From assembly GCF_030548465.1 (NCBI RefSeq), contig NZ_JAUOSF010000007.1:179808-243807 (forward strand): 64,000 nt of DNA, in the 5' to 3' direction. The stretch's first letter is position 1. Every line of letters starts with the position of its first letter. The DNA is from Tamlana sp. 2_MG-2023 (GTDB taxonomy: Bacteria > Bacteroidota > Bacteroidia > Flavobacteriales > Flavobacteriaceae). The position numbers were made by a program, and so were the translations under genes. Below are positions 53,373 through 61,877 of this stretch, in pieces. Below the pieces are notes generated by a model, which was given only the letters and a program-made list of their open reading frames with translations, was not told the origin of the DNA and did no database searches.

Positions 53373-54833
53373 ATGAATATAACCACCGAAAACATTTTAC
53401 TTATTGGTTCTATCTTGCTTTTACTAAGCATTATTTTTGCGAAAAGAGCTTTTAAATTTGGGGTACCAACCCTACTATTGTTTTTGATTGTGGGCATGCT
53501 TGCGGGTTCAGAAGGTATTGGAGGTATTCATTTTGACGATCCTAAACTGGCTCAGTTTATAGGTCTAGTCTCTTTCAATTTTATTATGTTTTCCGGGGGT
53601 CTAGACACCAATTGGAACAGCGTTAAACCCATTCTTAAAGAAGGACTAGCACTTTCTACCATTGGCGTACTATTAACGGCACTTTCCCTAGGTACGTTTG
53701 TTTGGCTCGTCACCGATTTCACCATTTATGAAAGCATGCTACTGGGGTCTATCGTATCTTCCACCGATGCTGCAGCTGTTTTTTCTATTTTGAGATCTAA
53801 AAACCTTGCTCTAAAAACCAATTTACGCCCTACCTTAGAGTTTGAAAGCGGAAGTAATGACCCTATGGCTTACGTGCTTACCATTTCATTCCTAACCTTG
53901 GTCATCAACCAAGACCAAAGTGTTGCTTCGATTATTCCTATATTTTTTCAGCAAATGATTCTTGGGGGTATTTTAGGTATTGCTTTTGGAAAATTTAGCA
54001 AACTCTGTATTAACAAACTCAACCTTGATTTTGAAGGGCTCTACCCTATTTTGGTCATCGCCTTAATGTTTGCAACGTTTTCGGCCACCGATGCTGTTGG
54101 CGGTAATGGCTTCCTTGCTATTTACATCTGTGCTGTTTATCTGGGGAATCAAGATTTAATACACAAATCAACCATTCTAAAAATGTTTGACGGTCTCGCT
54201 TGGCTCATGCAAATTGTACTATTCCTGACCTTAGGGTTATTAGTATTCCCAAGTCAGATTATAGAAATTGCAGGTATCGGACTCCTAATTTCTTTAGCCC
54301 TTATTTTCTTAGCGCGACCTATAGGGGTATTTCTAAGTCTATCTCCTTTTAGAATGAAAATGCGCAGACGTGTGTACATTTCATGGGTGGGCTTACGTGG
54401 TGCCGTTCCAATTGTATTTGCCACCTACCCATTATTAGCAGGCATTGACAAGGCTAATATGATTTTCAATATTGTATTTTTTATTTCGGTAACCTCGGTA
54501 ATATTACAAGGTACCACGCTATCGGTGGTAGCTGACTGGCTTAATGTGGGTTTACCCGAAAAACCTGTAGCAGCTAACGAGCGTTATATTTTAGACATGC
54601 CCAAATCGGCCATGAAAGAAGTGCTTGTAAAACCTAATAGTTTTGCGGTAAACCAGCGTATTGTTGATATTCACTTTCCGCAAACCGCTTTTATTACTAT
54701 GATAAAACGTGATGGTAATTTTGTGCGTGCTGGAGGTTCTACCATTATTGAAGCCAATGATATTCTAGTGGTTTTATTAGACAATGAAGATAGTTTAAAG
54801 GAAGTAAACGACGTACTTTCAGGAAATACATAA
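53373..54833 (+). CDS. nhaP2: Potassium/proton antiporter (CPA1, NhaP2/CvrA-like)
   Basis: A 486-residue inner-membrane protein. Residues 1-400 hold about 12 helices of the CPA antiporter fold with the paired acidic site (STDAAAVF), FESGSNDPMAY and LRGAVPIV. Residues ~405-486 form a cytoplasmic TrkA-C (RCK_C) domain (VNQRIVDIHFPQTAFITMI). The whole matches K+/H+ antiporters of the NhaP2/CvrA type, which expel K+ or Na+ at low or high osmolarity. The next gene starts 7 bases after the stop, so a small exported protein may be cotranscribed. Confidence 0.9.
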   Translation: MNITTENILLIGSILLLLSIIFAKRAFKFGVPTLLLFLIVGMLAGSEGIGGIHFDDPKLAQFIGLVSFNFIMFSGGLDTNWNSVKPILKEGLALSTIGVLLTALSLGTFVWLVTDFTIYESMLLGSIVSSTDAAAVFSILRSKNLALKTNLRPTLEFESGSNDPMAYVLTISFLTLVINQDQSVASIIPIFFQQMILGGILGIAFGKFSKLCINKLNLDFEGLYPILVIALMFATFSATDAVGGNGFLAIYICAVYLGNQDLIHKSTILKMFDGLAWLMQIVLFLTLGLLVFPSQIIEIAGIGLLISLALIFLARPIGVFLSLSPFRMKMRRRVYISWVGLRGAVPIVFATYPLLAGIDKANMIFNIVFFISVTSVILQGTTLSVVADWLNVGLPEKPVAANERYILDMPKSAMKEVLVKPNSFAVNQRIVDIHFPQTAFITMIKRDGNFVRAGGSTIIEANDILVVLLDNEDSLKEVNDVLSGNT

Positions 54834-54840
54834 AGCCGAT

Positions 54841-55212
54841 TTGAAAAAGAAGGACAACATATTAAGTATTCTATTTCTCATAACAATCTATTGTTTTGGG
54901 ATAGGCTTTTCTGCACCAAAAACAGTCTTTCCTTACGACTGGAATGAGATTGGAAACACAGGTAAAGAACAGCTTTCTGAGCTATCAAAACCACTTTGTT
55001 TTCATACTCCAACAACCGAAACGAGCCTTAGTGTTATTAGAGACTACCCAAATCCAAGTTTCAACCCTAATTTTGAAGGGTTTTGGACCATCTTACAGAC
55101 CTCTGAACTCCGTTTCATTGCACGTTTTAAGCAATACAAGGCTTATTTTAAAACCATTTTAATCAGGCATCGAAAATCTGATCTTATTTTTCCTTTCCAT
55201 CTTTTCTGGTAA
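54841..55212 (+). CDS. Small exported hypothetical protein
   Basis: A 123-residue product read from TTG 54841, which is favoured because the signal-like helix begins at once (MKKKDNILSILFLITIYCFGIGFSA). The mature part is unremarkable; it ends in LIFPFHLFW. The size and plan resemble the protein at 56484, ending in LYILYQNLKVYS, which may be a distant relative. No family or function is known. It comes 7 bases after the antiporter gene. Confidence 0.6.
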   Translation: MKKKDNILSILFLITIYCFGIGFSAPKTVFPYDWNEIGNTGKEQLSELSKPLCFHTPTTETSLSVIRDYPNPSFNPNFEGFWTILQTSELRFIARFKQYKAYFKTILIRHRKSDLIFPFHLFW

Positions 55213-55318
55213 TTCTAATGTGACATTTTTGAAACACTTATACCGTTTCAAACCTCAGTTTATGCGTTGTGAAGCTTCACCTCGCAACATCATTATTATA
55301 ACACTCAAAAAATAAAAT

Positions 55319-55792
55319 ATGGATTTAGGAACAGCCATTATAGGCTCACTATGCGTTGCTATTTGTGCCATGCCTTTCGTTTTAACTACAAGAAATAGAA
55401 AGAAAAAAGAACAACAATTAGAAACGTCAATCATAGCATTGGCACAACAATATTATTGCAAAATAACTCAGCATGAGATTTGCGGCAATTACATCATCGG
55501 AGTAGATGAAAAAAAGAACTTCTTGTTTTTTCAAAACCATCTGGAGACAGAGATCAAACAACAAGTTATAGACCTTTCAACTATAAATAATTGTTATGCA
55601 TGCAGACAAAATTCGAAAAACGAAAACTTAGAACGCCTTGAATTAAAATTCAGGTTTACGGATAAAAGCAAACCTGAAATAGCTCTTGAATTTTATAATC
55701 AGGATATTAATTTTCAACTAAGTGGTGAAATTCAATCTATTGAAAAATGGAACGAATTAGTAAGAAAACAATTGATTTCTATTAAACCATAA
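55319..55792 (+). CDS. Small membrane-anchored hypothetical protein
   Basis: A 157-residue protein with one N-terminal helix (AIIGSLCVAICAMPFVL) and a following basic stretch NRKKKEQQ, so the rest faces the cytoplasm. The soluble part is mixed, with scattered cysteines (ITQHEICG, NNCYACRQ). No family was recognised. It stands between two other small genes of unknown role. Confidence 0.6.
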   Translation: MDLGTAIIGSLCVAICAMPFVLTTRNRKKKEQQLETSIIALAQQYYCKITQHEICGNYIIGVDEKKNFLFFQNHLETEIKQQVIDLSTINNCYACRQNSKNENLERLELKFRFTDKSKPEIALEFYNQDINFQLSGEIQSIEKWNELVRKQLISIKP

Positions 55793-55908
55793 TCAAAACA
55801 GGCTATAACCGTTGGGGTTTACATTCTAACGGTTATGGCTTAACCAAGTCTAACCACTTTTTAGTTTTATTTGCCTATTTTTAAGGACTAAACGAATCAA
55901 CTTAGCAC

Positions 55909-56292
55909 ATGTTAGACTTTTCAATCAATCATATAGCCATTTCCGTAAGGGATGTTAACGAGGCTGTTGATTTTTATCAAAAGGTTTTGGGTCTTAAAGA
56001 AATTAAAAATACAGCTTCCAACTCAAAAACAAGATGGCTCTTACTTGGTGAAGGCAAACAACTGCACTTAATTCCGCGTCCAGATGCTGAAATTAAAACC
56101 AATAAGGCTGTTCATTTTGCTTTAGCGACGTCACAACTAGGTACAGTCATAAAGCATTTAGAAACCTTAAAACTTGACTATTCTGATTGGCTAGATACAC
56201 CTAATAAAGACTACATCAGGCAAGATAAGATTCGCCAAATCTACTTTCAAGACCCTAATGGTTATTGGATTGAAATCAACGATGATGTTTAA
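55909..56292 (+). CDS. VOC-superfamily (glyoxalase/dioxygenase-like) protein
   Basis: A 127-residue protein with a typical VOC N-terminal beta-alpha-beta unit, NHIAISVRDVNEAVDFYQKV, and the C-terminal FQDPNGYWIEIND. A metal site (His8, His53-like and the Glu of IEIND) fits the fold. VOC proteins bind or open small molecules with a metal ion. Nothing in the context tells which substrate. Confidence 0.85.
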   Translation: MLDFSINHIAISVRDVNEAVDFYQKVLGLKEIKNTASNSKTRWLLLGEGKQLHLIPRPDAEIKTNKAVHFALATSQLGTVIKHLETLKLDYSDWLDTPNKDYIRQDKIRQIYFQDPNGYWIEINDDV

Positions 56293-56444
56293 AACAAAAC
56301 CCGTAGCCTTATTCCTCTCTATTTATTCTTTCTGATTTTGATACTTAATTTATAAATTATATTTGATAAGGCTAACTTTAAGATACACGAAACACGTTAG
56401 CTTTCATTAACAAATAAATAACATAATTCCGGAAAAATTGCATT

Positions 56445-56452
56445 TATATTTG
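56445..56452 (+). promoter_or_regulatory. -7 element before the small exported protein
   Basis: TATATTTG matches TAnnTTTG. It ends five bases before GTG 56457, too close for that start, so ATG 56484 is the likely start of the following gene. Confidence 0.5.
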
Positions 56453-56483
56453 CAAAGTGAAGGAAAGCTGTAAAATATATAAA

Positions 56484-56834
56484 ATGAATTCAACCTTGTC
56501 TCTTTTTGGGCTTGTGTTGCTACTATTGCTTTCACCATGTAAGGTTAGGAATTTTATTCAAAATGAATTAGGGATTCCTCAAACCAAAGTCTTAAACAAG
56601 AGTCAATCTTCAATTTCAGAATCAAATTGCGAGACTTTTGAGTTTTCTGAAACTATTCAGACTGTTACAAACCCAACTTTTCAGCAACCAGGCTTCCTAA
56701 TTTCGGAAGCTTCTCAATTTGATTTTACTACCTATTTACTTGGGAATACTTTTAATCTTAATACATCAAAAAACCAACAAGTTTCTGATGTTCCTCTCTA
56801 TATTTTATACCAGAACCTCAAGGTCTATTCGTAA
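56484..56834 (+). CDS. Small exported hypothetical protein
   Basis: A 116-residue protein from ATG 56484 (MNSTLSLFG). The upstream GTG 56457 is rejected because a -7 element ends five bases before it. It has a hydrophobic N-terminal helix (LVLLLLLSPCKV) and a Ser/Thr/Glu-rich mature part, with Cys in ESNCETF. The end, VPLYILYQNLKVYS, resembles the end of small proteins found near metal efflux genes in flavobacteria, but that link is memory only. It precedes the DoxX gene by 70 bases. Confidence 0.6.
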   Translation: MNSTLSLFGLVLLLLLSPCKVRNFIQNELGIPQTKVLNKSQSSISESNCETFEFSETIQTVTNPTFQQPGFLISEASQFDFTTYLLGNTFNLNTSKNQQVSDVPLYILYQNLKVYS

Positions 56835-56903
56835 TTGATTTTCTAAATAAGTAAATGTAAAGCAGTTGTTAATACTGCTATCAATCAATTACAAATATTT
56901 TAA

Positions 56904-57314
56904 ATGAAATTTCAAGAAAAAACACTTGAAGTTAACTACAAATCTGTAGTTATACTTCGCATTATGCTTAGCCTAATTTTTATAATAGCAAGCACCAATC
57001 ATTTTTTTAATACCGAAAAAACATTACGTAGAATAGAAAATTCCTCAATGGGTTTTATTGGAAATATTCTAGGAACACCAGAAATAGCAGTGATTTTATC
57101 AGGAATTGTAATGCTAATTGCAGGCATTTCATTGCTTCTTGGCTTTAAAACGAAAATAGCCTCAATTGTATTAATAGCCGTTTTAATTCCTATTACGCTC
57201 ACTGTACAAGTTGGACAAATGACAACTCTAGGCCCACTTTTTAAGAATGTAGCCATACTTGGTGGACTTATTTTTTTTGGTATTAATTCAAACTTAAAAA
57301 CTCAAAAACAATGA
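56904..57314 (+). CDS. DoxX-family membrane protein
   Basis: A 136-residue protein with four hydrophobic helices of the DoxX/DoxD-like fold (VVILRIMLSLIFIIASTNHFF near the start). DoxX proteins are found near thiosulfate- and persulfide-handling genes and are thought to pass electrons to quinones or stabilise redox complexes. The DsrE-type gene overlaps its stop (ATGA), so they are translationally coupled. The exact role is inferred from neighbours. Confidence 0.8.
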   Translation: MKFQEKTLEVNYKSVVILRIMLSLIFIIASTNHFFNTEKTLRRIENSSMGFIGNILGTPEIAVILSGIVMLIAGISLLLGFKTKIASIVLIAVLIPITLTVQVGQMTTLGPLFKNVAILGGLIFFGINSNLKTQKQ

Positions 57315-57733
57315 AAAATTCAATCTTATTTATAACAACAATGTTCTTTTTACTATTTGGAACATCACAATTACGAGCACAAAATATTAACTCTAAAAAG
57401 AATAATTATTTAGTGCTTTCAAAAAACATACAACAACTCAAACCTGTTTTGCTAACTACCAATGAACTAGCAAAAGAAGACGGGAAAAAATATGGAGAGT
57501 TTTATATAATCATTTGCGGTAAAACCGTGAATGACATTTCAGACAATCAAGATTTTAATGCACTTCTGGAAAAGGCAAAAGCCCAAAAGGTAAAGGTTTT
57601 TGTATGCGAAATTTCACTTTCAAAATTTAATATAAATCCACAGACATTGCCGAGTAATCTTGAAATAACGCCTAATGGTATTTTATATGGCTTTCAACTT
57701 AATAAAAAAGGTTTTATCACACTTACTATCTAA
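57311..57733 (+). CDS. Exported DsrE/F-like protein
   Basis: A 140-residue protein with a signal peptide (to about residue 23, LRAQ) and the DsrE-like fold. Two cysteines are visible, C77-G in IIICGKTVND and C105 in VFVCEISLSKF. DsrE relatives bind persulfide sulfur. The start overlaps the DoxX stop by four bases and the DoxDA gene starts 7 bases after its stop, so the three form one operon for periplasmic sulfur chemistry. Confidence 0.78.
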   Translation: MKNSILFITTMFFLLFGTSQLRAQNINSKKNNYLVLSKNIQQLKPVLLTTNELAKEDGKKYGEFYIIICGKTVNDISDNQDFNALLEKAKAQKVKVFVCEISLSKFNINPQTLPSNLEITPNGILYGFQLNKKGFITLTI

Positions 57734-57739
57734 TAAATT

Positions 57740-58756
57740 ATGAAAAAAGTAAATATAAAAAATGATGCAGGACTTTTGTCTCTAGCATTAAGATTAGTAG
57801 TAGGTTGGACTTATTTTTCGGCATTTTGGAGAAGGACTGCATTAGCAAATAAACTAGACCCAGAAATGGCTGGATATATTGGAGAAAAGTTTAATGCCTT
57901 TTTACCTAACGCTTTAGGCATAAAACCTATTATCCAATACTTAGTGGAGAACCCAGACATACTTTGGATAAATATGGTAATATTTACCATTGTTGAAGGT
58001 ATTGTTGGGTTATTTATAATGTTTGGGTTATTCACTCGAATTATGAGTATTGGCGTATTTGCTTTAGCTATGGGTATTCTCCTTGGCTCAGGTTGGATAG
58101 GTACAACCTGCTTAGATGAATGGCAAATTGGTGTGTTAGGAATAGCTACAGGTTTTGTTTTGTTCTTAACAGGTAGCGGAAAATATTCCGTAGATAATTA
58201 TTTAATGAATCACAATTTCGCCTTCACTAAAAAGAAATGGTTTAGTTGGTTAGGTTCAGGAATTTTACCAATTAAAGAGCGTATATTTCCTAATGTAGTA
58301 TTAATGGGTTCACTATTTATTTTTGGAATGACCCTAATGACCAATCAAGTATTTCACGGAGGACTTTGGGGGACACTTCATAACAAATCAGTAAAACCAA
58401 AACTTGAAATAACTAATGGTGAAATTCAAAATAACACCCTTTCTTTTGATGTCTTTAGAACCGAAGGAGTAGATGTTTATGGCTCTTGGGTTATAGGTAT
58501 TAATTTATATGACCATCAAAACAACCCAATTTTAGAATACACCCAAGAAGATTTAGCAACCTTGAACAAAAAGAGTATTTCAAATTACTATGTTGCAAAA
58601 ATAAAACCAGGAGAACATAGTTTAATTGTGCCTTTAGGAGCAAAAGCAAAACTTAATTTAGAAAATGATATTTTATCAAACTTACCTAAAGGAATATATA
58701 ATCTTAAAATTACAGATATTAGTGGTACTTATTGGCTACATCAGATTAAAAAATAA
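57740..58756 (+). CDS. DoxD-DoxA fusion, thiosulfate:quinone oxidoreductase-like
   Basis: A 338-residue protein joining DoxD (residues ~10-160, four helices, with GSGWIGTTCLDEWQIG) and a DoxA-like extramembrane domain (~200-338, ending LHQIKK). In Acidianus the two are separate subunits of TQO, which oxidises thiosulfate to tetrathionate and feeds electrons to quinone. Here they are fused and follow DsrE and DoxX. A thiosulfate or persulfide role is inferred from the family and the operon; direct thiosulfate use is not shown. Confidence 0.82.
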   Translation: MKKVNIKNDAGLLSLALRLVVGWTYFSAFWRRTALANKLDPEMAGYIGEKFNAFLPNALGIKPIIQYLVENPDILWINMVIFTIVEGIVGLFIMFGLFTRIMSIGVFALAMGILLGSGWIGTTCLDEWQIGVLGIATGFVLFLTGSGKYSVDNYLMNHNFAFTKKKWFSWLGSGILPIKERIFPNVVLMGSLFIFGMTLMTNQVFHGGLWGTLHNKSVKPKLEITNGEIQNNTLSFDVFRTEGVDVYGSWVIGINLYDHQNNPILEYTQEDLATLNKKSISNYYVAKIKPGEHSLIVPLGAKAKLNLENDILSNLPKGIYNLKITDISGTYWLHQIKK

Positions 58757-58760
58757 CAAA

Positions 58761-58900
58761 AGCTAACACCGTATAATAATAATAATTGCGGTTAGTACTT
58801 AATCAAAGGTCGTTGCGTGTTTGTAACGTCTGATTTTCCTTCGGAAAATCCTCGCATACAAACCCGCAACTATTCTTATTCTTATACATAAACGTTATGC
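58761..58900. repeat. 140-base imperfect palindrome, attC-like in shape
   Basis: Most of the DNA between the DoxDA gene and the IS relic folds on itself: the outer arms AGCTAAC.../...GTTATGC, the runs TATAATAATAATAAT and ATTCTTATTCTTATA, the inner arms TTGCGTGTTTGTA / TACAAACCCGCAA, and the tip GATTTTCC-TTC-GGAAAATC. One arm has a ~24-base bulge. This shape, with GCTAAC and GTTATGC at the ends, recalls integron recombination sites, but no second good site and no integrase is present. Confidence 0.6.
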
Positions 58901-58911
58901 AACATTTTGAC

Positions 58912-59326
58912 TTGTCCTGAATAAAGGCTACATAATTTAACACAATTATGTACAAAAAAGACAAAGTAATTAGACAGTATTCAGAACCTTTTAAACTGAA
59001 AATTTTAGCCGAGCTTACTACCGGCAAACACACAAACATTAAAAAGAAAAAACATAGTTATTAGTATGACTATAGAAAATCATTGCTACGAAAATGCGAT
59101 GGCTGAGCGTGTAAACGGCATATTAAAAGATTGAGTTTTATCTCTACCAAACCTTTGATAACGTAGCACATGCAAAGAGAGCAGCAAAAAATGCCATTAA
59201 TTTATATAACGAAGTACGATTACACTTATCTTTAGATTATAAAACACCTAATATGGTATATCAATTATCAGCCAAATCCCGATAGCTATCGGCACAATTT
59301 TAGCCTGTAGCCATATTCCAGGACAA
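58912..59326 (+). mobile_element. IS3-family element relic (deleted, with ends)
   Basis: The left end TTGTCCTGAATAAAGG and the right end (complement of ...CCAGGACAA) form a 21-base terminal repeat with 17 matches. GAC flanks both sides (58909-58911 and 59327-59329) as a 3-bp target duplication. Inside, the start of an orfA transposase (MYKKDKVIRQYSEPFKLKIL, from 58948) is followed by the C-terminal part of orfB (ENHCYENAMAERVNGILKD ... YQTFDNVAHAKRAA ... LHLSLDYKTPNMVY), with one extra base near 59132 causing a frame break. About 800 bases of the element are gone. It cannot move on its own. Confidence 0.85.
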
Positions 59327-59353
59327 GACATCAAAAAAACACTCGAACTAACA

Positions 59354-59947
59354 ATGAACGAAACGAATCTGAAAACATTTTTAACTTCAAACCTTAATAT
59401 TGATGAAGCTGAAATTTCATCAATAACTGAAAATTGCACAGTGAGAAAGTTCAAAAAGAATGAGTATTTGTTAAGGAAAAACGAGTATTGTAAACATACA
59501 TTTTTTGTAGAAAAAGGATTATTGCGACAGTATTCTATTGACGACAAAGGAAAGGAGTACATTCTATCTTTTGCACCTGAAAATTGGCTTGTAACAGATA
59601 GGGAAAGTTCTTATTTTAATAAACCATCAGCCTACTTTATTGAAGCATTAGAAGATAGTCAAGTTGTTTTGATAGATGAAACTTTTGTTCAACTGCTCTC
59701 AAAAACAATTCCAAATTTTACTGATTTCAACAATATATTACTGCACAACCACATACGTCATTTACAAAATAGAATTAATCTTTTATTAAGTGCTGTAGCG
59801 TTAGACAGGTATTTAGAGTTTATAAGAATGTATCCAGACATACTTTTGAGAGTTCCGCAAACAATGGTTGCTTCATATTTAGGAATTACCCCAGAAAGTT
59901 TAAGTCGTGTACGCAGGGAATTAGCCAATAAAAACTTTAAACAATAA
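59354..59947 (+). CDS. Crp/Fnr-family transcription regulator
   Basis: A 197-residue regulator with the cyclic-nucleotide-binding beta-roll (residues ~20-130; ILSFAPENWLVTDRESSY fits the cNBD tip) and a C-terminal HTH (PQTMVASYLGITPESLSRVRREL). Fe-S cysteines of Fnr are absent. It starts 28 bases after the IS relic, which may have replaced part of its promoter. The next gene, pirin, has its own -7 element, so the Crp gene may be separate. The ligand is unknown. Confidence 0.87.
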   Translation: MNETNLKTFLTSNLNIDEAEISSITENCTVRKFKKNEYLLRKNEYCKHTFFVEKGLLRQYSIDDKGKEYILSFAPENWLVTDRESSYFNKPSAYFIEALEDSQVVLIDETFVQLLSKTIPNFTDFNNILLHNHIRHLQNRINLLLSAVALDRYLEFIRMYPDILLRVPQTMVASYLGITPESLSRVRRELANKNFKQ

Positions 59948-59987
59948 ATACTTATCATACATCAATGCACACGTTTATATGGAATTA

Positions 59988-59995
59988 TAAATTTG
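59988..59995 (+). promoter_or_regulatory. -7 element before the pirin gene
   Basis: TAAATTTG matches TAnnTTTG. It lies 18 bases before ATG 60014 and would be inside the coding part if the upstream start at 59993 were used, which supports 60014 as the true start. Confidence 0.5.
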
Positions 59996-60013
59996 CGGTA
60001 TAAAATAAAAGAT

Positions 60014-60892
60014 ATGAAAACAAAAACAGTAGAATTAGTTGCAAGTCCAAGAGAGCCACATTTTGTTGGCGATGGCTTTAGAGTTCATAATTTTATCCCT
60101 AGCGGATTTAGACTTGATATGCAACGTATGACACCATTCATTTTGTTGGATTATAATTCAACATATAATTTTCCACCATCGGATAAACCAAAAGGTGTAG
60201 GAGTTCATCCACACAGAGGTTTTGAAACCGTTACGATTGCTTACAAAGGCAAAGTGGCGCACCACGATAGTAGTGGTGGTGGCGGAGTAATTGGCGAAGG
60301 CGATATTCAATGGATGACCGCTGCAAGTGGTGTTCTTCACAAAGAATATCACGAGGAGGAATGGAGTAAAAAAGGAGGTGATTTTCAGATGGTTCAGCTT
60401 TGGGTCAACTTGCCAAAAAAGGATAAAATGAGCACTCCAAAATATCAAGCCATAAAATATGGTGATATTAACCGCTACAAATTAGAAAATGGAGCAGGAA
60501 ATATCGAAGTGATTGCAGGCGAATACAGAGGTATTAAAGGTGTTGCTTCAACCTTTACACCAATACATATGTTGAACGCAAAATTAAACAAAAGCGGAAA
60601 AGCCAAATTTCAATTTCCTGCAAATTACAACACAGCGCTTCTTGTATTGGAAGGCAATATTGTAATTAATGGTAACGAGAAGGCACCAACAGACCATTTG
60701 GCACTTATGGCAAACGATGGCGAAACCTTTGAAATCGAAGCTACAGATGACGCAATTATTTTGGTTTTAAGTGGAGAACCTATTAATGAACCAATTGAGG
60801 CACACGGACCTTTTGTAATGAACACAAAAGAAGAATTGAAAGAAGCATTTAATGACTTCAACAATGGAAAATTTGGGTTTTTAGAAGATTAA
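60014..60892 (+). CDS. Pirin-family metalloprotein
   Basis: A 292-residue bicupin of the pirin family from ATG 60014 (MKTKTVELV). The metal site is visible in GVGVHPHRGFETVTIAYKG (His), VAHHDS and VLHKEYHEE. Bacterial pirins act as quercetin dioxygenases or as partners of metabolic and stress pathways. The next gene starts 2 bases after its stop, so pirin, TMEM175 and the Fer4_19/GNAT genes form one unit. The target is unknown. Confidence 0.9.
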   Translation: MKTKTVELVASPREPHFVGDGFRVHNFIPSGFRLDMQRMTPFILLDYNSTYNFPPSDKPKGVGVHPHRGFETVTIAYKGKVAHHDSSGGGGVIGEGDIQWMTAASGVLHKEYHEEEWSKKGGDFQMVQLWVNLPKKDKMSTPKYQAIKYGDINRYKLENGAGNIEVIAGEYRGIKGVASTFTPIHMLNAKLNKSGKAKFQFPANYNTALLVLEGNIVINGNEKAPTDHLALMANDGETFEIEATDDAIILVLSGEPINEPIEAHGPFVMNTKEELKEAFNDFNNGKFGFLED

Positions 60893-60894
60893 AT

Positions 60895-61470
60895 ATGAAA
60901 ACAGGAAGATTAGAAGCCTTTAGTGATGGCGTTTTAGCAATTATCATAACCATTATGGTATTTGAAATAAAAGCACCGGAAGACGCAAGTTTTGAATCCT
61001 TAAAACCTGTACTTCCGGTTTTTCTTACCTATGTTTTGAGTTTTGTCTATTTGGCTATCTATTGGAATAATCATCATCATTTGCTACACGCTGTGAATCA
61101 AGTAAATGGTAAAATTTTATGGGCAAACCTTAATTTATTGTTTTGGTTATCACTTTTTCCATTTGTTACAGGTTGGATGGGCGAAAACCATTTTGAAACA
61201 AACCCAACCGCAATGTATGGAATAGTCCTCTTTATGGCCGCTTTCGCATTTAAAATTCTTGTCCATTTCGTTATAAAAAACGAAGGAAAGCAATCTAATG
61301 TAGGTAAAGTTTATAGCAATGATAAGAGATTGAATATTTCTCTATTGCTCTATTTAATTGGTATTTCGATAGCATTTATTCAACCAATTATAAGCCTTGT
61401 GGTATATTTAGTTGTTGCACTTATTTGGGTTGTTCCAGACTCAAGAATTGAAAAAACTTTAAAAAACTGA
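60895..61470 (+). CDS. TMEM175/DUF1211-family potassium channel
   Basis: A 191-residue membrane protein with six helices. The family signature R-x3-F-S-D-G-V-x-A-I-x-x-T is exact (RLEAFSDGVLAIIIT), which forms the potassium filter region. It lets K+ through the inner membrane. It overlaps no neighbour but starts 2 bases after pirin and ends 3 bases before the Fer4_19 gene. No regulator domain is fused. Confidence 0.9.
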   Translation: MKTGRLEAFSDGVLAIIITIMVFEIKAPEDASFESLKPVLPVFLTYVLSFVYLAIYWNNHHHLLHAVNQVNGKILWANLNLLFWLSLFPFVTGWMGENHFETNPTAMYGIVLFMAAFAFKILVHFVIKNEGKQSNVGKVYSNDKRLNISLLLYLIGISIAFIQPIISLVVYLVVALIWVVPDSRIEKTLKN

Positions 61471-61473
61471 ATT

Positions 61474-61674
61474 ATGGAAACAAAAGAATATTCTAACGGA
61501 GATGTAACCATTTTATGGAGACCTGAAAAATGTACCCATTCTGGAATTTGTGTAAAAACCTTGCCCAAGGTTTATAACCCTAAAAAAAGACCGTGGATAA
61601 AACCAGAAAATGCAACGTCGGACAAAAAGGACGCTTTACAATTTATAAAAATGATGAATTTGCTGGAGAAATGA
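61474..61674 (+). pseudogene. Truncated (4Fe-4S) mono-cluster protein (Fer4_19/YjdI-like)
   Basis: The 66-residue frame starts like a Fer4_19 protein (MWRPEKC-type motif, C20-T-H-S-G-I-C26, PKVYNPKKRPWIKPENAT), but then runs on in a wrong frame (SDKKDALQFIKMMNLLEK). The C-terminal part with the last cluster cysteine (CPSGA) is missing. The DNA downstream encodes the GNAT protein in another frame. It therefore looks like a deletion that joined the front of the Fe-S gene to the GNAT gene. Confidence 0.65.
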
Positions 61675-61877
61675 CCTATACGTGGATAGGAAAAACCAAA
61701 TTTATAATCGACCACACAGGAGTTGAAAACAAGTTTGAAGGAAAAGGATTTGGTAAAAAATTGGTAATGAAGTCAGTAGAATATGCAAGGAATAACGATT
61801 TGAAAATTCTACCGCTTTGTCCATTTGCAAAAAAAGTATTTGATACTGACGAAAGTATTGATGAAATTCGGGGATAA
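61593..61877 (+). pseudogene. GNAT-family N-acetyltransferase, possibly broken N-terminus
   Basis: The 94-residue frame encodes the small YjdJ-like GNAT domain: GRFTIYKNDEFAGEMTYTWIGKT at the start, the acyl-CoA loop KFEGKGFGKKLV and the conserved PLCPFAKKVF. It begins within the Fer4_19 frame, with only GTG 61593 as a possible start, and its upstream residues (KTRKCNVGQK) are from the shifted reading of the Fe-S gene. It may be still made by frameshift or re-initiation. The domain itself is complete enough to fold. Confidence 0.6.

Noticed and set aside
58803..59039. Minus-strand 78-codon ORF
   Set aside because: It lies on the palindrome and the IS relic, has no recognisable domain and is explained by the plus-strand features.
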